DNA of 64,000 nucleotides from Ahaetulla prasina (GCF_028640845.1 NC_080541.1:159162502-159226501), one strand, 5' to 3'. Shown: positions 33,876-46,492, counted from the first letter of the stretch. Numbers and translations are program-made. The notes: generated by a model not told the origin, from the letters alone.

Positions 33876-36744
33876 GTATCCTACATTGAACTGAACTGAT
33901 TCAGAAGATAAATGGGCTGAATGAAGGCATCCCAGAAGGAGTAAGAAGTAAGGGTTATCATTTTGATACATCCTCATTTTCAAGGCAAGACTAATGATAA
34001 TCTAACCAAGGAAACTTTGCCTTTGTGCTTTTAAAAGTAAACAGGACAACTCATATCCAGTCTCATAAAAACCATTAGAGATTCAAAACTGTTGGGGGGG
34101 GAGGAACCACAGAGAATTCTCTGGCAATTTTGTTTAAAATAATTCAATCTTTTCTGTTTAATATGGGAAACTGGATAGAAAGGAGACAAAGGCATAAAGG
34201 TGTGACAGTATGAGCTTCAATTCACTATATACATTGTATTATAAGATATATCCTGGTGCCCACCTATTAACCTAATTCCCATAATCCATAGCTGGTATGG
34301 CTGAAGGAATTCTGGAAGTGGCAATCCTAAAATGTGTAAAGGAGACTACATTAGGGAATGTTGCCTTACAAGATGCATTAGAAGAACCTCAAATAGAGTA
34401 GAATGCCATGTAATAAATTACAGAGAGAATGTATTAGTTTAAAAAAAAACACTGCGGGAAACCTAGAGCTGCTTTGAAGACCAGTTAAACTTTATTTTAA
34501 GTTTAAGGAAAGTAATTAAGTGCCACATGGATGATATTTCGTTGGGTTTTTTTTTTCCTTTAAGGTTTTGCCCTAATTTAAATTTATAAAATGCAGACAC
34601 TCTTCCAAATATTTTAACACAATTCACTTGGATGGTAGGCAGTGTACTTTCTTTATACTTGTTTCTTGATAATTAATACACTTTCACTCTAAATGATGTA
34701 CAGCATTAGCAGCAGGTCAGTGGTGAAACAGGTGTGCCTGTCTGTTGCTAAGAAACAATAATGTTGGATATTCTCACTCCTAGTCAAAACAGCTACATTT
34801 TTATTTTAAAAAAATCCATGAAATTGCATTATTCTAAATGTCCCACTGAGGGAACCGTTTGTCATTCAACTTGACTTTGTTGGAGAGGTGAACTCCGAAT
34901 AATATGTTCTTGTTGAAAACCAGATATAATTTTTCATAATTTTAATGACTGACAAAAAAATGACATTTGATTCTATTAGTGTGACAATGAAATTGATTCA
35001 TCAAAATATTCTGTGCATTGATTGCTTAGCTATTGTCAAAACTAATACCTGGGTGAAATTAAAATATTACATTTTCACATGGCAAAAGGGATTTTAAAAA
35101 AAGCTACCTCAAATTTCTGTGGGGATCAGATTTCATCAAAATAGGTTCTGCTCCATAGTTTTACAAGTACAGCTTTTGCTGTTTCTTTGTTCTGTGATAC
35201 CATTATGAGAAACATACATGGTTTATTTATTTATTAAATTTATATGCCTCTCACCAATAAGAAAAGTCTGGCTGTCTTGAACAGAAAGTTTGTGATTTTT
35301 TAAGCAATGTTCTCACATCAACAAAGCTGTGGTGGAAATTGATGAGTTTAGCATACAGAACAACACAGTATCATGAATCTACACCAAATGAGAGAAGTGG
35401 AGTCAGCTAAGTTCTGTTATTGCTCTGGTCCAATAAATGGCACAGATAGATTCAATGTGTCTGTTAAAGATACAAAAAGAACACTGGAAACTGAACCGAA
35501 GATGAAAATATTTTAACAAATATTGTTTTGGAAATTTATAATTATATACTTTTGAGAGTGCTTTGAGTGAAATGAATCCATATATTTTAACGGTACTCTT
35601 CTTTAAAATTGGGAAGCTAGCACATGGATAGAACTTTTCTTTATTAATGCAAATGGTAAAATGAATTAGATTCATATTGATTGGCACGTGTCAGTGTGAT
35701 ATTAGAAGGAAGGTGGGGGCTGATAAATGGCAATGAGTCATAATAGAAGTGGTCAAATTGATACATGGGATTTTAGAGAACTCTGGAAGTGATCATCCGA
35801 TCTCTGCAGAAGCATGCTATGCTGGGAAAAACACATAAATACTACTCAATATGACACAATAGCTGAACAATAGAAGCTGGAGACAAAATACTGTGATGGC
35901 TTCTTGCTTTTTTACATGTGTTTTCTTTCTACTCCTCCAGCCACTTCTCAAATTCTTCCCCTCTGCCGTTGTTCAGCATATAGTTGGTATGGAATTCATT
36001 TTATCATACATTTTATGTTACAGGGCATACAATGTCTTAATTAACTTTCTGCGGTGAACAAAAGGGGGCTCAAGGAATGAACCTTTACAATAAAACTATA
36101 CTTTGCTCATTGCAGTCCTATATTTCGCATTCTTAGACCCAATAACCAAGAAGTGATCCTCAGAGATAAACACAATACTGTTTTATGAAAAGTGCTTCAT
36201 ACAGCAAGAACACAGAATTCTGTTCTATTTCCCCCAGCACAGCTTTTCTATCTTCCTTTTCCAGAAAATGTTTTTAACATTTACTGGGTACTCAATGAGC
36301 ATGATCCTCAATCAACTGAAGGGATATTCCTTGGCATTTTACAACGTTTTTGTATCATGCTACATTTATTGGCATTCCTATCTAGGTTATCTTTGCTATT
36401 AGAGGCATAGAAATCAGGCTTTTTGATCATCATCATGACGTGTGGGCGTATATTTCTTGAGGCTGCAGACATTTCCAGCTGTTGCTCCTTGGGTATAAAA
36501 GAAATGTATACACTTTTCTCATATTTAATATGTTTATCAATAGAAAAATACAAAGAGTCCAAGACATCCACAATTAAATGAGCACTTGGCTTAGCCTGTG
36601 ATGACCTTTGTGGAGTGAACTTATGTAGCATCATCTGTGGTCTGAAAGTAATGACAACTGCAGAGTTTTATGCCATGTTCTTATTGTAAGTGAGAATACA
36701 ATTGACTCATATCTAGACTGCAGAAATCCAAATAGCCAGTCAAT
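33876..36744. other. Long unannotated AT-rich stretch
   Basis: No exon, RNA gene or clear repeat was recognised apart from a short TTTATTTATTTATTAAATTTATATGCC tail remnant (first 20 bases diagnostic) near 35222. The minus-strand frames at 35403 (94 codons) and 36308 (108 codons) have no recognisable motif. Confidence 0.4.
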
Positions 36745-36908
36745 CAGTGGTCCTTGACCTTTTGGGCTCTACGGACCAGTGGCAGCTGCAGTGGGAGGGG
36801 GAAGGGATGTTTTCAAGTGCGCAACCTAATCTTATGCACTCACTTGTCACTTTTGTGACCCAATTCTCAATGGTCCATGGACTGGTACCTGAGGGTTGAG
36901 GGCCCCTG
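36745..36908. mobile_element. hAT-type element, diverged
   Basis: The start CAGTGGTCCTTGACCTTTTG and the end GAGGGTTGAGGGCCCCTG are imperfect inverted repeats, with GGACCAGTGG and GGACTGGTACC as inner mirrored words. The flanking octamers do not match well, so the duplication has decayed. Non-coding. Confidence 0.65.
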
Positions 36909-39045
36909 AAGTAGAAGATAGCAAAGAATAGTAGAAAATACTAAGTCTTTGCTGTCATCTTGGTATCACACGTGTTTCTGCAATCTGTTCATCGTAACAT
37001 ATAGGCAAGATTTTTTTCCCCATACTTTTAGCTTTAGCCTAATAATTAACCTTAGGGGAAGGACAAGAACTAATGCCTTCGGCCACTGTCATAAGATTAT
37101 GGAGTAAATTACTACAGTCTGATTTATAGCCTACAACAGGAACTACCCGGTGAGGCTGAACGTGAGGCATTTCACACCAAATCAGAGCTTGGGCTACTAT
37201 TGGTGAGCAGATATGCACATTAGTATTGTTATAATACAATTCCTTTCCCATGCATCCATTTTTTATTCCAGTTATACAGTGAAAATACAGGGAATCAAAA
37301 CCCAACCAAATCAAAAAATGGTATTTCTGCTCTGAGTGATAGTTTTATATATGCAGGCAGGCAAATATTTTTTAGCTATTACATTATATTCCTCTCAATT
37401 TCCACACAATATGAGTCTTTTTTAATTCAATCTTCAGCATTGTCTGTCACTAAGTTATTCTTGAATGGGAAAATCCCTATTTCCTTCCTATTTTTTTACA
37501 AAATTACAACCACCCCAAAGCTACCATGAGATAGAAGTTCAGAGGAATGAGACTGAGAATTGTACTAATTTTGGGTTTTACTTTCAACAATGGCCAAATG
37601 GCTAATACTTTCTAATACCAGACAAGTAAGACAAACAATTTGATTCCAAACAATAGGAATTTTAACATAGATTTTATAATGTATAGCAATTCTTTATTGC
37701 AAGCATTCAGAAAAATAATAACGCTGTTTCTATAAATTGTAAAACAACATGATCTGCATTAGACAGATACTTAAAAAGTCACAGTCACGCAAAAGGAGAT
37801 AATGGTCCCCAGGTTCAGCCCCTCTCCCTCTCTCCCTCCCTCTCCCCCTCTGTGTGTGTGTGTGTGTATGTTATATCACTTCTATTTGGCTAAGCAAATG
37901 TTCAGACTTCTACTTTTTGAGAAAATCTAGGCAACTGCCATAAATGCTCTAAGCATTTTGCCTTTGTTAACACATCCAGCCAGTAAAGCAACTACAGTTC
38001 CATTCTATATGAAAATAGACTTCTGTACATTGATGAATTCTTACAATAATAGAGAAAAGATTGCAGAATCCAATTCTTGCTCATTAGGAAAATCTGCCTT
38101 CTAACAAGGCAAGACAAATATTCAACTAGGGTAGGGAAGATAGTGGACTCTCTCCTTATAAATTATTGGTGTTTGTTATCTTTGTGGTTATTTCCCCCCC
38201 CCCCAGCTGAGACTAATCCTGCCAGTTGACTTTTTGAAATGCCACAGATGGTAGTGATTGAAGACGCAGGAGCTAAAGGTGGAGAAAGTGTCTCTAACTG
38301 CACTTTATCAACTAATGAGAGATTGTTACCTAGGAGTACATTCGTGAATGCAAGCTATGTGCTATATTCTGCAGCATAAAGGGTGTGCCAATTTGCTGCA
38401 CTCCTTGGTGAGTGGCTGCATTTTGTAATCATGGCCATTGTGAGCCAGTTCAGTAATAAATCTCCAGCAAAATGATTCCAACTCTTCTTTTAAGAAAAAA
38501 GGAGGGTCTATACCGGTTGCAGCTTATTTGATAGGGAGTCAACGGGTACATCCACAACTTTGTCAAAATGAAACAACATTTTATTCTGACTACATTTTGG
38601 ACAACATCCAGCATAAATTTTAACAGCGCATATATATAGTACGAGTGGCTATAATAAATTATCCCCACTCTGCCACATGATCTGTGTGGACAAAATTCCC
38701 CCACAAAGAGAACTGGGAACAGGTTGATTTCAGGCTTATGCTTCCTTTCTTATCCATCTTCTTCACTCTCACCACATTTAAACAGAACTTTTCTCAATTT
38801 AAAAATAAATACATATATGTAAGCCTGAAATCTACATATATCAGTACTACTCTTCATATTGGCAGATTCCATTAGTACCAAGTGATATTTCTCTGCCATC
38901 ACAAAAACCAGTTTGGTAAATTCTGTCTACAAATATACAGAATTGTACTTTCAAAGGAAACCACCAATAAGCGTGGGTACCTGTATATTTGATTTCAAGG
39001 TGCATCTAGACTATCAATAGACCACAGATGTCTTGTTATAGTATC
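36909..39045. other. Unannotated AT-rich stretch with simple repeats
   Basis: A CTCCCTCT/GTGTGT simple repeat lies at about 37817-37868 and a C-run at about 38194. No gene was recognised. Confidence 0.4.
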
Positions 39046-39328
39046 ATTTTTTACAGGGGTGAAATACAACAGGTTCTGACAGGTTCTGGAGAACCGGTAG
39101 CGGAAATTTTGAGTAGTTTGGAGAACCAGCAAATACCGCCTCTAGCTGGCCCCAGAGTGGGGTGGGAAGGGAGATTTTGCAGTCTCTTTCCCTTGGAGTG
39201 GAGTGGGAATGGAGATTTTGCAGTATTCTTTCCCTGCCACGCCCACAAGCCACACCACACCATGCCCACCAAGCCACTCCCACAGAACCGGTAGTAAAAA
39301 AAATTTGGATTTCACCATTGATTTTTTG
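39046..39328. mobile_element. hAT-type element, 'GGTGAAAT' family (39054-39320)
   Basis: Begins CAGGGGTGAAATACAACAGG, ends GGATTTCACCATTG. Flanking octamers ATTTTTTA and ATTTTTTG differ at one base. The inner words GAGAACCGGTAGCGGAAATT and CACAGAACCGGTAGTAAAAA recur in the copy at 52274. The frames on both strands here are by-products. Confidence 0.85.
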
Positions 39329-40370
39329 GCCTTTTAGGTAGATCAAGTGTAGTATCTGTTTTTATCATTTTAATCACAGTCGAGTGACTTTGAGTTATCA
39401 ACTTTGCCTGATCATCATGATTTTTGACAGTAATTTAAGAGAGTTGGGTTGGGAGTGACGCATGGATTCCCCATTCCAATCTAAAAAAGAATTAGAGTTA
39501 TGGTGACTGGCAAAAAAAGAGTTGTATATTTGAAAAGCAATGTTAATTACAGCTGTTTTAAGTTTGCTTATTAGGGTTTTACAGATCCAGTTCAAATTAA
39601 CAGAGGGTCTGATTTTGATTTACATATCTGTACTGACATTTCAGGTTAGATGAGTTTTGACTTCCAAATCAAGTCAGCAAGCATTTAAATATGAACTAAA
39701 ACCACCTGAAATATCCAAGCCATCTGAAATATCCAAAGTTTGAATTGAAGATTAATGCTTCTATTTGGAAAGTCAATTTGTGTGAAAAAAGTAATCTCCA
39801 TATTACTTTTGACATGCTCTATATCACCCTTGCCATGCACATCACCCATGGCCTTAGTTATGTTGACCTCAGTAAACCCCAAAGCACAAAATAAAGAACT
39901 GCTTAAGCATTTCAGCCAAGTTTGACATCTTGGCTGAAACTGATAGGGAACTGGCAAATATCAATAACTCAGTCGAAACCATTAGAAATCCCCCCAGGAT
40001 ATGGAAATTCTTTACTCAAACTTATCAGCGAAGCTCAACACCAGGGCACACAAAGAGGATAAAATTGACCAAAGATGGCAGTCCATTCAAGTTAACATTC
40101 CTTCAGGATATCTTTTAATAACCAAAAGAATCCTTTCTCTGTCTAACTATTAAACAGGAAGCCAATTGATATCGCAAATAAGTGGAAAATCCCACACAAG
40201 CTCAGAAGGGTAACCTAACCACCAAGTGCCCCCTTTTGGATATCCAGCTAATTGCAGTTTCCAATAATTCCCGATGAGCGAGCTCTGTTCCTCGGAAGAA
40301 CAAAAGAAAGATATGAAGTTAAACACTTTAGAAATGTATCTTTGTTGCAACCTTCAATTGCTATACTTTA
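39329..40370. other. Unannotated DNA
   Basis: No recognised feature. Confidence 0.4.
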
Positions 40371-40689
40371 GAATAGAATAGAATTATTTATTGGCCAACT
40401 GTGATTGGACACACAAAGAATTTGTCTTTGGTGCATATGCTCTTGGTGTACATAAAGAAAAATAAAATACATTCATCAAGAATCATAAGTTGCAACACTT
40501 AGTGATAGTCATAGGTTACTAATAAGCAATCAAATCATACTAGGAAACAAATAAAACAATATAAATGGTAAAGATACAAGCAACATGGTTATAGTCATAA
40601 GTGGGAAGAAATAGGTAATAGGAAGGATGAGAATAATAATAGTAATACAATCTTAGTAAGTAATTTGACAGTGTTGTGGGAATTATTTG
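40371..40689 (-). mobile_element. Rex1-like LINE 3' UTR, first part
   Basis: From the right, the minus strand runs through the 3' UTR shared with 43943-44260 ('GTGATTGGACACACAAAGAA', 'TTTGTCTTTGGTGCATATGC' on the plus strand) and ends with a (TAGAA)n tail at 40371. The element continues beyond the LTR at 41076. Confidence 0.85.
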
Positions 40690-41075
40690 TGTCAGGCCTG
40701 GAAGTCATCTTGCACTGGGCCTTCAGGCCTACCACATTTACTACTGTGCGAAACTGAGAGGGGGGATTGTATGGAACATGGGATATATATAGTCATAGTA
40801 ACATACCTTTCTCAGAGAGTCAAGGACATCTTGCCCCGTACCTGGAGGGATGGAACTGGGAGGCCAGTTGGGATGGAGCTTTGATTGGACCATGTGATGG
40901 ACATGTGGGTGCTGGGCAGGGACTTGGACTTTCCTTTGGGTTGGGAAAACCTGAAAGCTTTCAGATTCGGGTTTTCCCAGATGTGCCAATATGACATCTC
41001 TAATAAAATGGAACTTTGAGGAACTTCAAGCCTTGGAGTCTTCTTTTGTTGGGGGTTATACTTGGAACCCTGACA
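40690..41075 (+). mobile_element. Solo LTR interrupting the Rex1-like LINE
   Basis: 386 bp from TGTCAGGCCTGG to GGAACCCTGACA, with inverted ends TGTCAGG/CCTGACA. TATATATA at about 40785 and AATAAA at 41002-41007 are placed as in an LTR. The LINE resumes at once at 41076. Compared with the intact LINE at 44250-44300, about 40 bp of LINE are missing at the site and the flanking pentamers ATTTG and CCTTG do not match. Confidence 0.8.
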
Positions 41076-41225
41076 CCTTGTGTCTAGTTGTTCTGGTGTG
41101 CAGTGCCCTATAGCGTAGTTTTGAGGGTAGAAGTTGAAACAATTTATGTCCAGGATGTGAGGGGTCTGTAGATATTTTCACAGTCCTCTTTTTGACTTGT
41201 GCAGTATACAGTATATATGTTATGC
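41076..41225 (-). mobile_element. Rex1-like LINE, continuation beyond the LTR
   Basis: 'TGTCTAGTTGTTCTGGTGTG' and 'TTTATGTCCAGGATGTGAGG' on the plus strand match 44300-44420, the junction of ORF end and 3' UTR of the copy at 43943. 5'-truncated here. Confidence 0.85.
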
Positions 41226-41676
41226 TATCAAATAAAATGTTGCCTCTGCTCCAAGCAACATGCCCGGTGTGTTCTATGGAGGACCAAGAACTTTCTTCTC
41301 ACAACTTCTATTAAAGTTTAATTTAAAACTAAGTGGTTTCTTTTTCCTCTAGTGGGACCGGTCTATCAGGGCAACCAGGGTCTACCCAATTATGGGACGG
41401 AGCATACTGCTTCCATTATTCACCTTTCAACCCCAACCCAGGGGCCATCGCAGGAAATCACTTTCGTGACAAACTATTTTTGTGTTAAATTTATGTTTTA
41501 CCAACAAAGAAAAAAGAAATTCAATTAAAACACATTTCCAAATCTAAATATCACTTTAATCCTTTATTTATTACTGGAGTCATAGAGTTTCCCTGAAATA
41601 GAAAGAGTCTTAACAGTGTGGGCACCTTTTATAAATCTGAAATACAGTTACCTACTGCATGTTGCTTTAAATAGAT
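41226..41676. other. Unassigned DNA, possibly retroelement-derived
   Basis: AATAAAATGTTGCCTC (41231) and the polished GC-rich phrase 'GGGACCGGTCTATCAGGG' look like part of an LTR or UTR, but no boundaries could be set. Confidence 0.3.
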
Positions 41677-42168
41677 ATAACTCCATGGCTTAGGGCCTGG
41701 GTACTTACGGGACCGCCTGCTGTTACCGCATGCCTCCCACCGACCCGTACACTCTCACAGAGAGGGACTTCTCAGGGCGCCGTCCGCCAAGCAATGTCGG
41801 CTGGCGGCCCCCAGGGGAAGGTCCTTCTCTGTGGGGGCTCCCACACTCTGGAACAAGCTTCCCCCGGGTTTATGCCAAATACCTGACCTTCGGACCTTCC
41901 GTCGCGAACTGAAGACACATCTTTTCACTCGCGCGGGGCTGGCTTAAATTTTATCGATTTTAAATTTTCTATTAATAATTTTAAATGGGGTTTTAGTTTA
42001 TTATATATTTTAAACTTTTTAGGTCAATTATAAAATAAGTTTTTTAATTTGCATTTAATTTGCATTTTAAATTGTACATTGTATTGCCTGTTTTTTACTG
42101 TTGCCTGTACACCGCCCTGAGTCCTTCGGGAGAAGGGCGGTATAAAAATCAAATAAATAATAATAATT
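41677..42168 (+). mobile_element. L2 LINE 3' end
   Basis: Decayed continuation of the L2 C-terminus (GPGYLRDRLLP-like, then CRLAAPRG-like; SFSVGAPTLWNKLPPG-like in pieces) with the tail CCGCCCTGAGTCCTTCGGGA and AAGGGCGGTATAAAAATC, then AAAT/AATA units. Only about 490 bp are kept. The 60-codon frame at 41730 lies out of the L2 frame. Confidence 0.88.
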
Positions 42169-43084
42169 AAAAAATAACAAAAATGCAATATATTTTTAAA
42201 ATCTTTGTAAAACAGGCATACAAATCATTGACCCAATTATTTAAATGCATATTGGAAAGCTTCACCAAAAGATTGCAAAACATTATTCTTGTTAGAATCC
42301 ATATTTGTTGACTGATCATTTTCCCTGTGCTTTTAAGAATATACTATGTATTTATAATAGTTAATCCTGCAAATGCATGTGTCTTGTACTAAACAAAAGT
42401 GAATTCTTTCTAATAATAAATTTAAGCATTCATGCAGGCAGTTTAGAGCCAGCAGTTTAATCATAATTAAATGCTATGCACCCATAAATTTAGTTAAGTA
42501 GATATATTTGCTTCTATGAATTAGAGACATATTGTATCCCAAAAAGTATATAACACATGAATTCATTATAACAAATACTGAGCTCAAATCATATTAGAGA
42601 TCCCAAATACATGTGGCTTAACATGTGACTGCTTTACCTAAGTATTAGCTTTACCCAAAATTCATCTGCAACTCTATGAAATATTTAGAGAGAATTACAA
42701 AATATGAAATCCAACTATAACTACAAGCTATTATTAAGATATTAATCATCTGCAGAGTTAGTTGACTGGTCAGTTGGAAGAGGTGGTCTGAATTGATGAA
42801 TAGACATTTTAATTAGTTGAGCTGCCACAAAGTGCACAGTTGTTTCTTTGGGAAGGGGTTGTTTTGAGTTTAATGTATTATTTAGGAAGAGGACACATCA
42901 AAGGCAGCTTTTCTTCCTAACAAAGAATGACCAAAACAGAATGCAGATAAGCCCAAACATGAAAGCTGGCAACATTTGGGCACTGAATCACAGCAATACA
43001 TTCAGAAGATAACTTTAAATCTTCCCGTACTGATTTAAAAAGCGTACCCATGGGTATGCTTTCAGATAATATCAGAACAAGGAA
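42169..43084. other. Unannotated AT-rich DNA
   Basis: No recognised feature. Confidence 0.4.
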
Positions 43085-43290
43085 TCCTTGGTGCTCTATG
43101 AACTTGTTTGTTTTCTTGCAGAGGTTCCATTAACCCAACTAGGAAATATCATCAGTGCCAGTGATCAATCACTAGTACTGTTGATGTTACCTAGTTTGGG
43201 TAATGAAATATCTGGAAGAAAACAACCAAGCTCAGAGACCACCAAGGACCCCTCATTTTAACCCTGAGTTACAAACATTCTCATTTATTG
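43085..43290. mobile_element. Head-to-head pair of PLE-like termini with hammerhead-like cores
   Basis: The left half (about 43085-43158) is the reverse complement of the family seen at 26405: on the minus strand CTGATGATATTTCCTAGTTG precedes GGAAC, CTC and TGCAAGAAAAC. The right half (43171-43290) reads the plus strand: CTGTTGA (43178), hairpin GTTACC/GGTAAT, GAAAT, ATC. Both cores are mutated. Only about 12 bp separate the halves. Confidence 0.55.
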
Positions 43291-43942
43291 GTATCATGTC
43301 AGAATAACTAGATATGTTGACATCCTACAGGTAGCACACCTAGCCAGTTGGCTGATATCAGGATTGTACCAAGAACCTCAGACTTTTAGTAACCCTTGCA
43401 GGAAGTAAATATATATTCACCTAATCCTATATATTTCAGAAAAAGACAGTGTTGTGTCCGGGCAAGAAAATAACATGAATAAACACATACAAGAATCAGG
43501 AGTCCTGCTTTAGTGAATATTTATTTTTACAGCTATTTTACTTGTAAACAGGCTTTATTCAAATAAGTCAGATATGCGTCAGAAGTTTCTTACCCATGTC
43601 AGAAAGCTAGAGATTTATTTATTTATTTATTGCATTGGGGGAGTGGGATCAATGTCAAAAATAGTCCATCTACAAAGATATGTTTGGTAACACCCTTCCC
43701 TCATTGCCCCAGAGAAATAGACATGCAGATGTGTTGTTTGGACATGAATATTTTCAGTTCATAAAATTTAATTACTTGTTTTAATTGTATAAAGCAGTGG
43801 CACGCAATCAACCTTAAATATCAGCATCATAATGATCCGCCTTGTAGTTCAAATAGTCCAAAATTGTCCTGTGCTAACTCAGGAGATAAATGACCAGCCC
43901 TGGAACTCTTAAAATATTAGTTAGATAGCTACAAATTAATAG
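43291..43942. other. Unannotated DNA
   Basis: A TTTATTTATTTA patch lies at 43615-43632. Nothing else was recognised. Confidence 0.4.
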
Positions 43943-45361
43943 ACTAGAATAGAATATAAATTTTTATTGGCCAAGTGTGATTGGACACACAAGGAATTTG
44001 TCTTTGGTGTATAAGCTCTCAGTGTACATAAAAGAAAAGATACGTTCATCAAGAATTCTAAGGTACAACACTTAATGATAGTCACAGGGTACAAATAAGC
44101 AATCAGGAACAATCAATATCAATATAAATCATAAGGATACAAGCAACAAAGTTACAATCATACAGTCATAAATGGAAGGAGATGGGTGATAGGAATGGTG
44201 AGAAGATTAATAGTAGTGCAGACTTAGTAAATAGTTTGACAGTGTTGAGGGAATTATTTGTTTAGCAGAGTGATGGCATTCAGGAAGAAATTGTTCTTGC
44301 GTCTAGTTGTTCTGGTGTGCAGTGCTCTATAGCGTCGTTTTGAGGGTAGGAGTTAAAACAGTTTATGTCCAGGATGTGAGGGGTCTGTGAATATTTTCAC
44401 AATCCTCTTTGACTCATGCAGTATATAGCTCCTCAATGGAAGGCAGGTTCGTAGCAATTGTTTTTTCTGCAGTTCTAATTTTCCTCTGAAGTCTGTGTCT
44501 GTCTTGTTGGGTTGCAGAACCGAACCAGACAGTTACAGAGGTGCAAATGACAGACTCAATAATTCCTCTGTAGAACTGAATCAGCAGCTCCTTGGACAGT
44601 TTGAGCTTACTGAGTTGGCGCAGAAAAAACATTCTTTGTTGTCCTTTTTTGACGATGTTTTTGATGTTAACTGTCCATTTTAGATCTTGCAATATGGTAG
44701 AACCTAGAAATTTGAAGGTCTCTACTGTTGATACTGTGTTGTCTAGTATTGTAAGAGGTGGAAGTATGGAAGAGTTTCTCCTAAAGTCTATCACTATTTC
44801 TTCGGTTTTGAGTGTGTTCAGTTCCAGATTCTTCCGGTCACACCACGAGGCTAGCTGATGAGACCAATCACTGTGTGTCATCTGCGAACTTTAGTAGTTT
44901 AACAGATGGATCATTACAGATGCAGTCATTGGTATACAGAGAGAAGAGAAGTGGGGAGAACACACAGCCTTCAGGGGCTCCTGTGCTAATTGAACGGGTA
45001 TCTGATGTGATTCTGCTTAGCATCACCTGCTGCTTCCTGTTTGTTAGGAAGCTTATGATCCACTTACAAGTGTGTACATATAGCTGGTTTAGTTTAGAAG
45101 ACTGTCTGGAATGATGGTATTGAATGCTGAACTAAAGTCTACAAAGAGGACCCTTGCATAGGTCTTTGGAGATTCAAGAAGTTGTAGGATGTAGTGAAGA
45201 GCCATATTAACAGCATCATCTGTTGATCTATTTGCTTGGTATGCAAATTGCAAGGGGTCTAATAGTGTATCCGTGATGGTTTTCAAGTGGGACAGCACTA
45301 GCCTTTCAAAGGTTTTCATGACTACAGATGTTAGAGCAACTGGTCTGTAGTCATTCAGTAG
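43943..45361 (-). mobile_element. Rex1-like LINE: polymerase, C-terminus, 3' UTR and tail
   Basis: Read from right to left the minus strand gives polymerase motif A ([18 protein letters not shown]), then, in another frame, motif B (PEGCVLSPLLFSLYTND) and motif C (LKFADDT, catalytic Asp pair kept). The C-terminal 155 codons (44414-44881) follow with CDRKNLELNTLKTEEIVIDF, FKFLGSTILQDLKW and QQRMFFLRQLSKLKLS. The 3' UTR ends with a GAATA/TAGAA tail at 43943. Frameshifts in the polymerase make it inactive. A second copy of its right end (45136-45361) occurs at 47429. Confidence 0.88.
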
Positions 45362-45757
45362 GACCAGAAGCAGACCGCAGCTGCATCATTAGCCATTTCA
45401 AACCCCTCCAATCCATACATGCATCAGACTGACACCCACTATGAAGATGTAGCATGACCACAAACATGAAGCCAGACAGCAGCAATGTAGCTCACCAGCT
45501 CAAATCCCCCTGCAACACAGACTAATCTGAGCACAACCAAGCCCCCACCCAAACAGGACACATCCCCAGCCAATCAGAGCACAAAAAAACCCCATCCAAT
45601 CAGAGCACAGCCAAGCTCCCTCCCAATCAGTTGAAACCCCACTAGCAGTTAAAAGGAAGAAACAGCTGCGATCACACATTGCTCCTAGAAGCACGAATCT
45701 GAAGCCTGAAGATGATGAATGAGACTTTGTCGAAACATTGCCAAGACACTTCCTCAG
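45362..45757 (+). mobile_element. PLE fragment, copy A
   Basis: Matches 48148-48545 (copy B) at roughly 96%, through the last codons of the ORF and the UTR. CTGAAGA (45706-45712), a weakened hairpin and GAAAC (45732-45736) form a hammerhead-like module. About 60 bp present in copy B near 48534-48594 are deleted, and the end abuts the CA repeat. Confidence 0.88.
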
Positions 45758-45758
45758 A

Positions 45759-45813
<55 letters not shown>

Positions 45814-45886
45814 AACATACCCACACACAGACACACACACACACACACACACATACACACACAGATATATATATATATATATATAA
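45758..45886. repeat. (CA)n/(TA)n microsatellite
   Basis: About 110 bp of CA with TA and CAGA interruptions, then (TA)n. The Val-Cys and Thr-His frames crossing it are artefacts. Confidence 0.97.
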
Positions 45887-45897
45887 ATTCCACCAAA

Positions 45898-46368
45898 ATG
45901 TTAAGGGCTAGGAAGGAATTTGCCTTCCTGGTGAATGAACTTAAAAAACATCAGATTGAATATAGATGGGATATTCCAACTGGTATAATAGTATATTATG
46001 CAGGGAAAGTACATCGTTTCAATACGGTTGGAAAAGCAAGAGAATTTTATGTTGAGGTATTAAAAGTTGGAAGTCTTCCCCCATTGGAAGCTAGAAGAAG
46101 GGAGGCTGAAGTGAAGGAAAGAGAAGTGAAGCAGGTACAAGAACAGATTGTGATGGAAGAAGATTTATTACAAGTGTTGGAAATACCTACGACGGGTTTA
46201 GATTCAAAAGAACAAAGGCTGACAAGAGCTGCTGCTAAACGCAAGATGAAGGCACAACAACAACTGGCAACTACTACAACGGAAACAGTGGGAGGAGCAA
46301 GGCCCAAAGTAAAATGTGATCTGCGGCTGGTGTTCCAAAAGTTTCCTTCGGCCGATAATGGCAATTAA
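45898..46368 (+). pseudogene. L1 ORF1 C-terminal part
   Basis: 156 codons. The opening MLRARKEFAFLVNELKKHQI and VYYAGKVHRFNTVGKAREFY correspond to the C-terminal RNA-binding domain of L1 ORF1 proteins (trimer coat protein of the L1 particle). A Glu/Gln/Arg-rich tail follows (AKRKMKAQQQLATT). The N-terminal coiled coil is absent, so the element is 5'-truncated. The ORF2 start ATG at 46358 overlaps the stop codon region by 11 bp. Confidence 0.75.
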
Positions 46369-46492
46369 ACTATTATCTTGGAATGTTAATGGCCTGAACT
46401 CACCGCAGAAGAGAAGGAAAGTATTTCATTATTTGAAACAATTTAAAAATGACATTACCTGTTTACAAGAAACACATATTAGATCTTGCTAA
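46358..46492 (+). pseudogene. L1 ORF2 endonuclease start, truncated
   Basis: Reads MAIKLLSWNVNGLNSPQKRR and then ITCLQETHI, the first two conserved blocks of the L1 apurinic-like endonuclease (NVNGL with catalytic Asn; QETH with catalytic Glu). The frame stops at the deletion junction. ORF2 begins in the +1 frame relative to ORF1. Confidence 0.8.

Noticed and set aside
44495..45114. Plus-strand frames of 62-100 codons
   Set aside because: They are antisense shadows of the Rex1-like polymerase on the minus strand.
45500..46368. 218-codon plus-strand protein with His-Thr repeats
   Set aside because: The start lies in PLE and CA-repeat DNA; only the part from 45898 is L1 ORF1.
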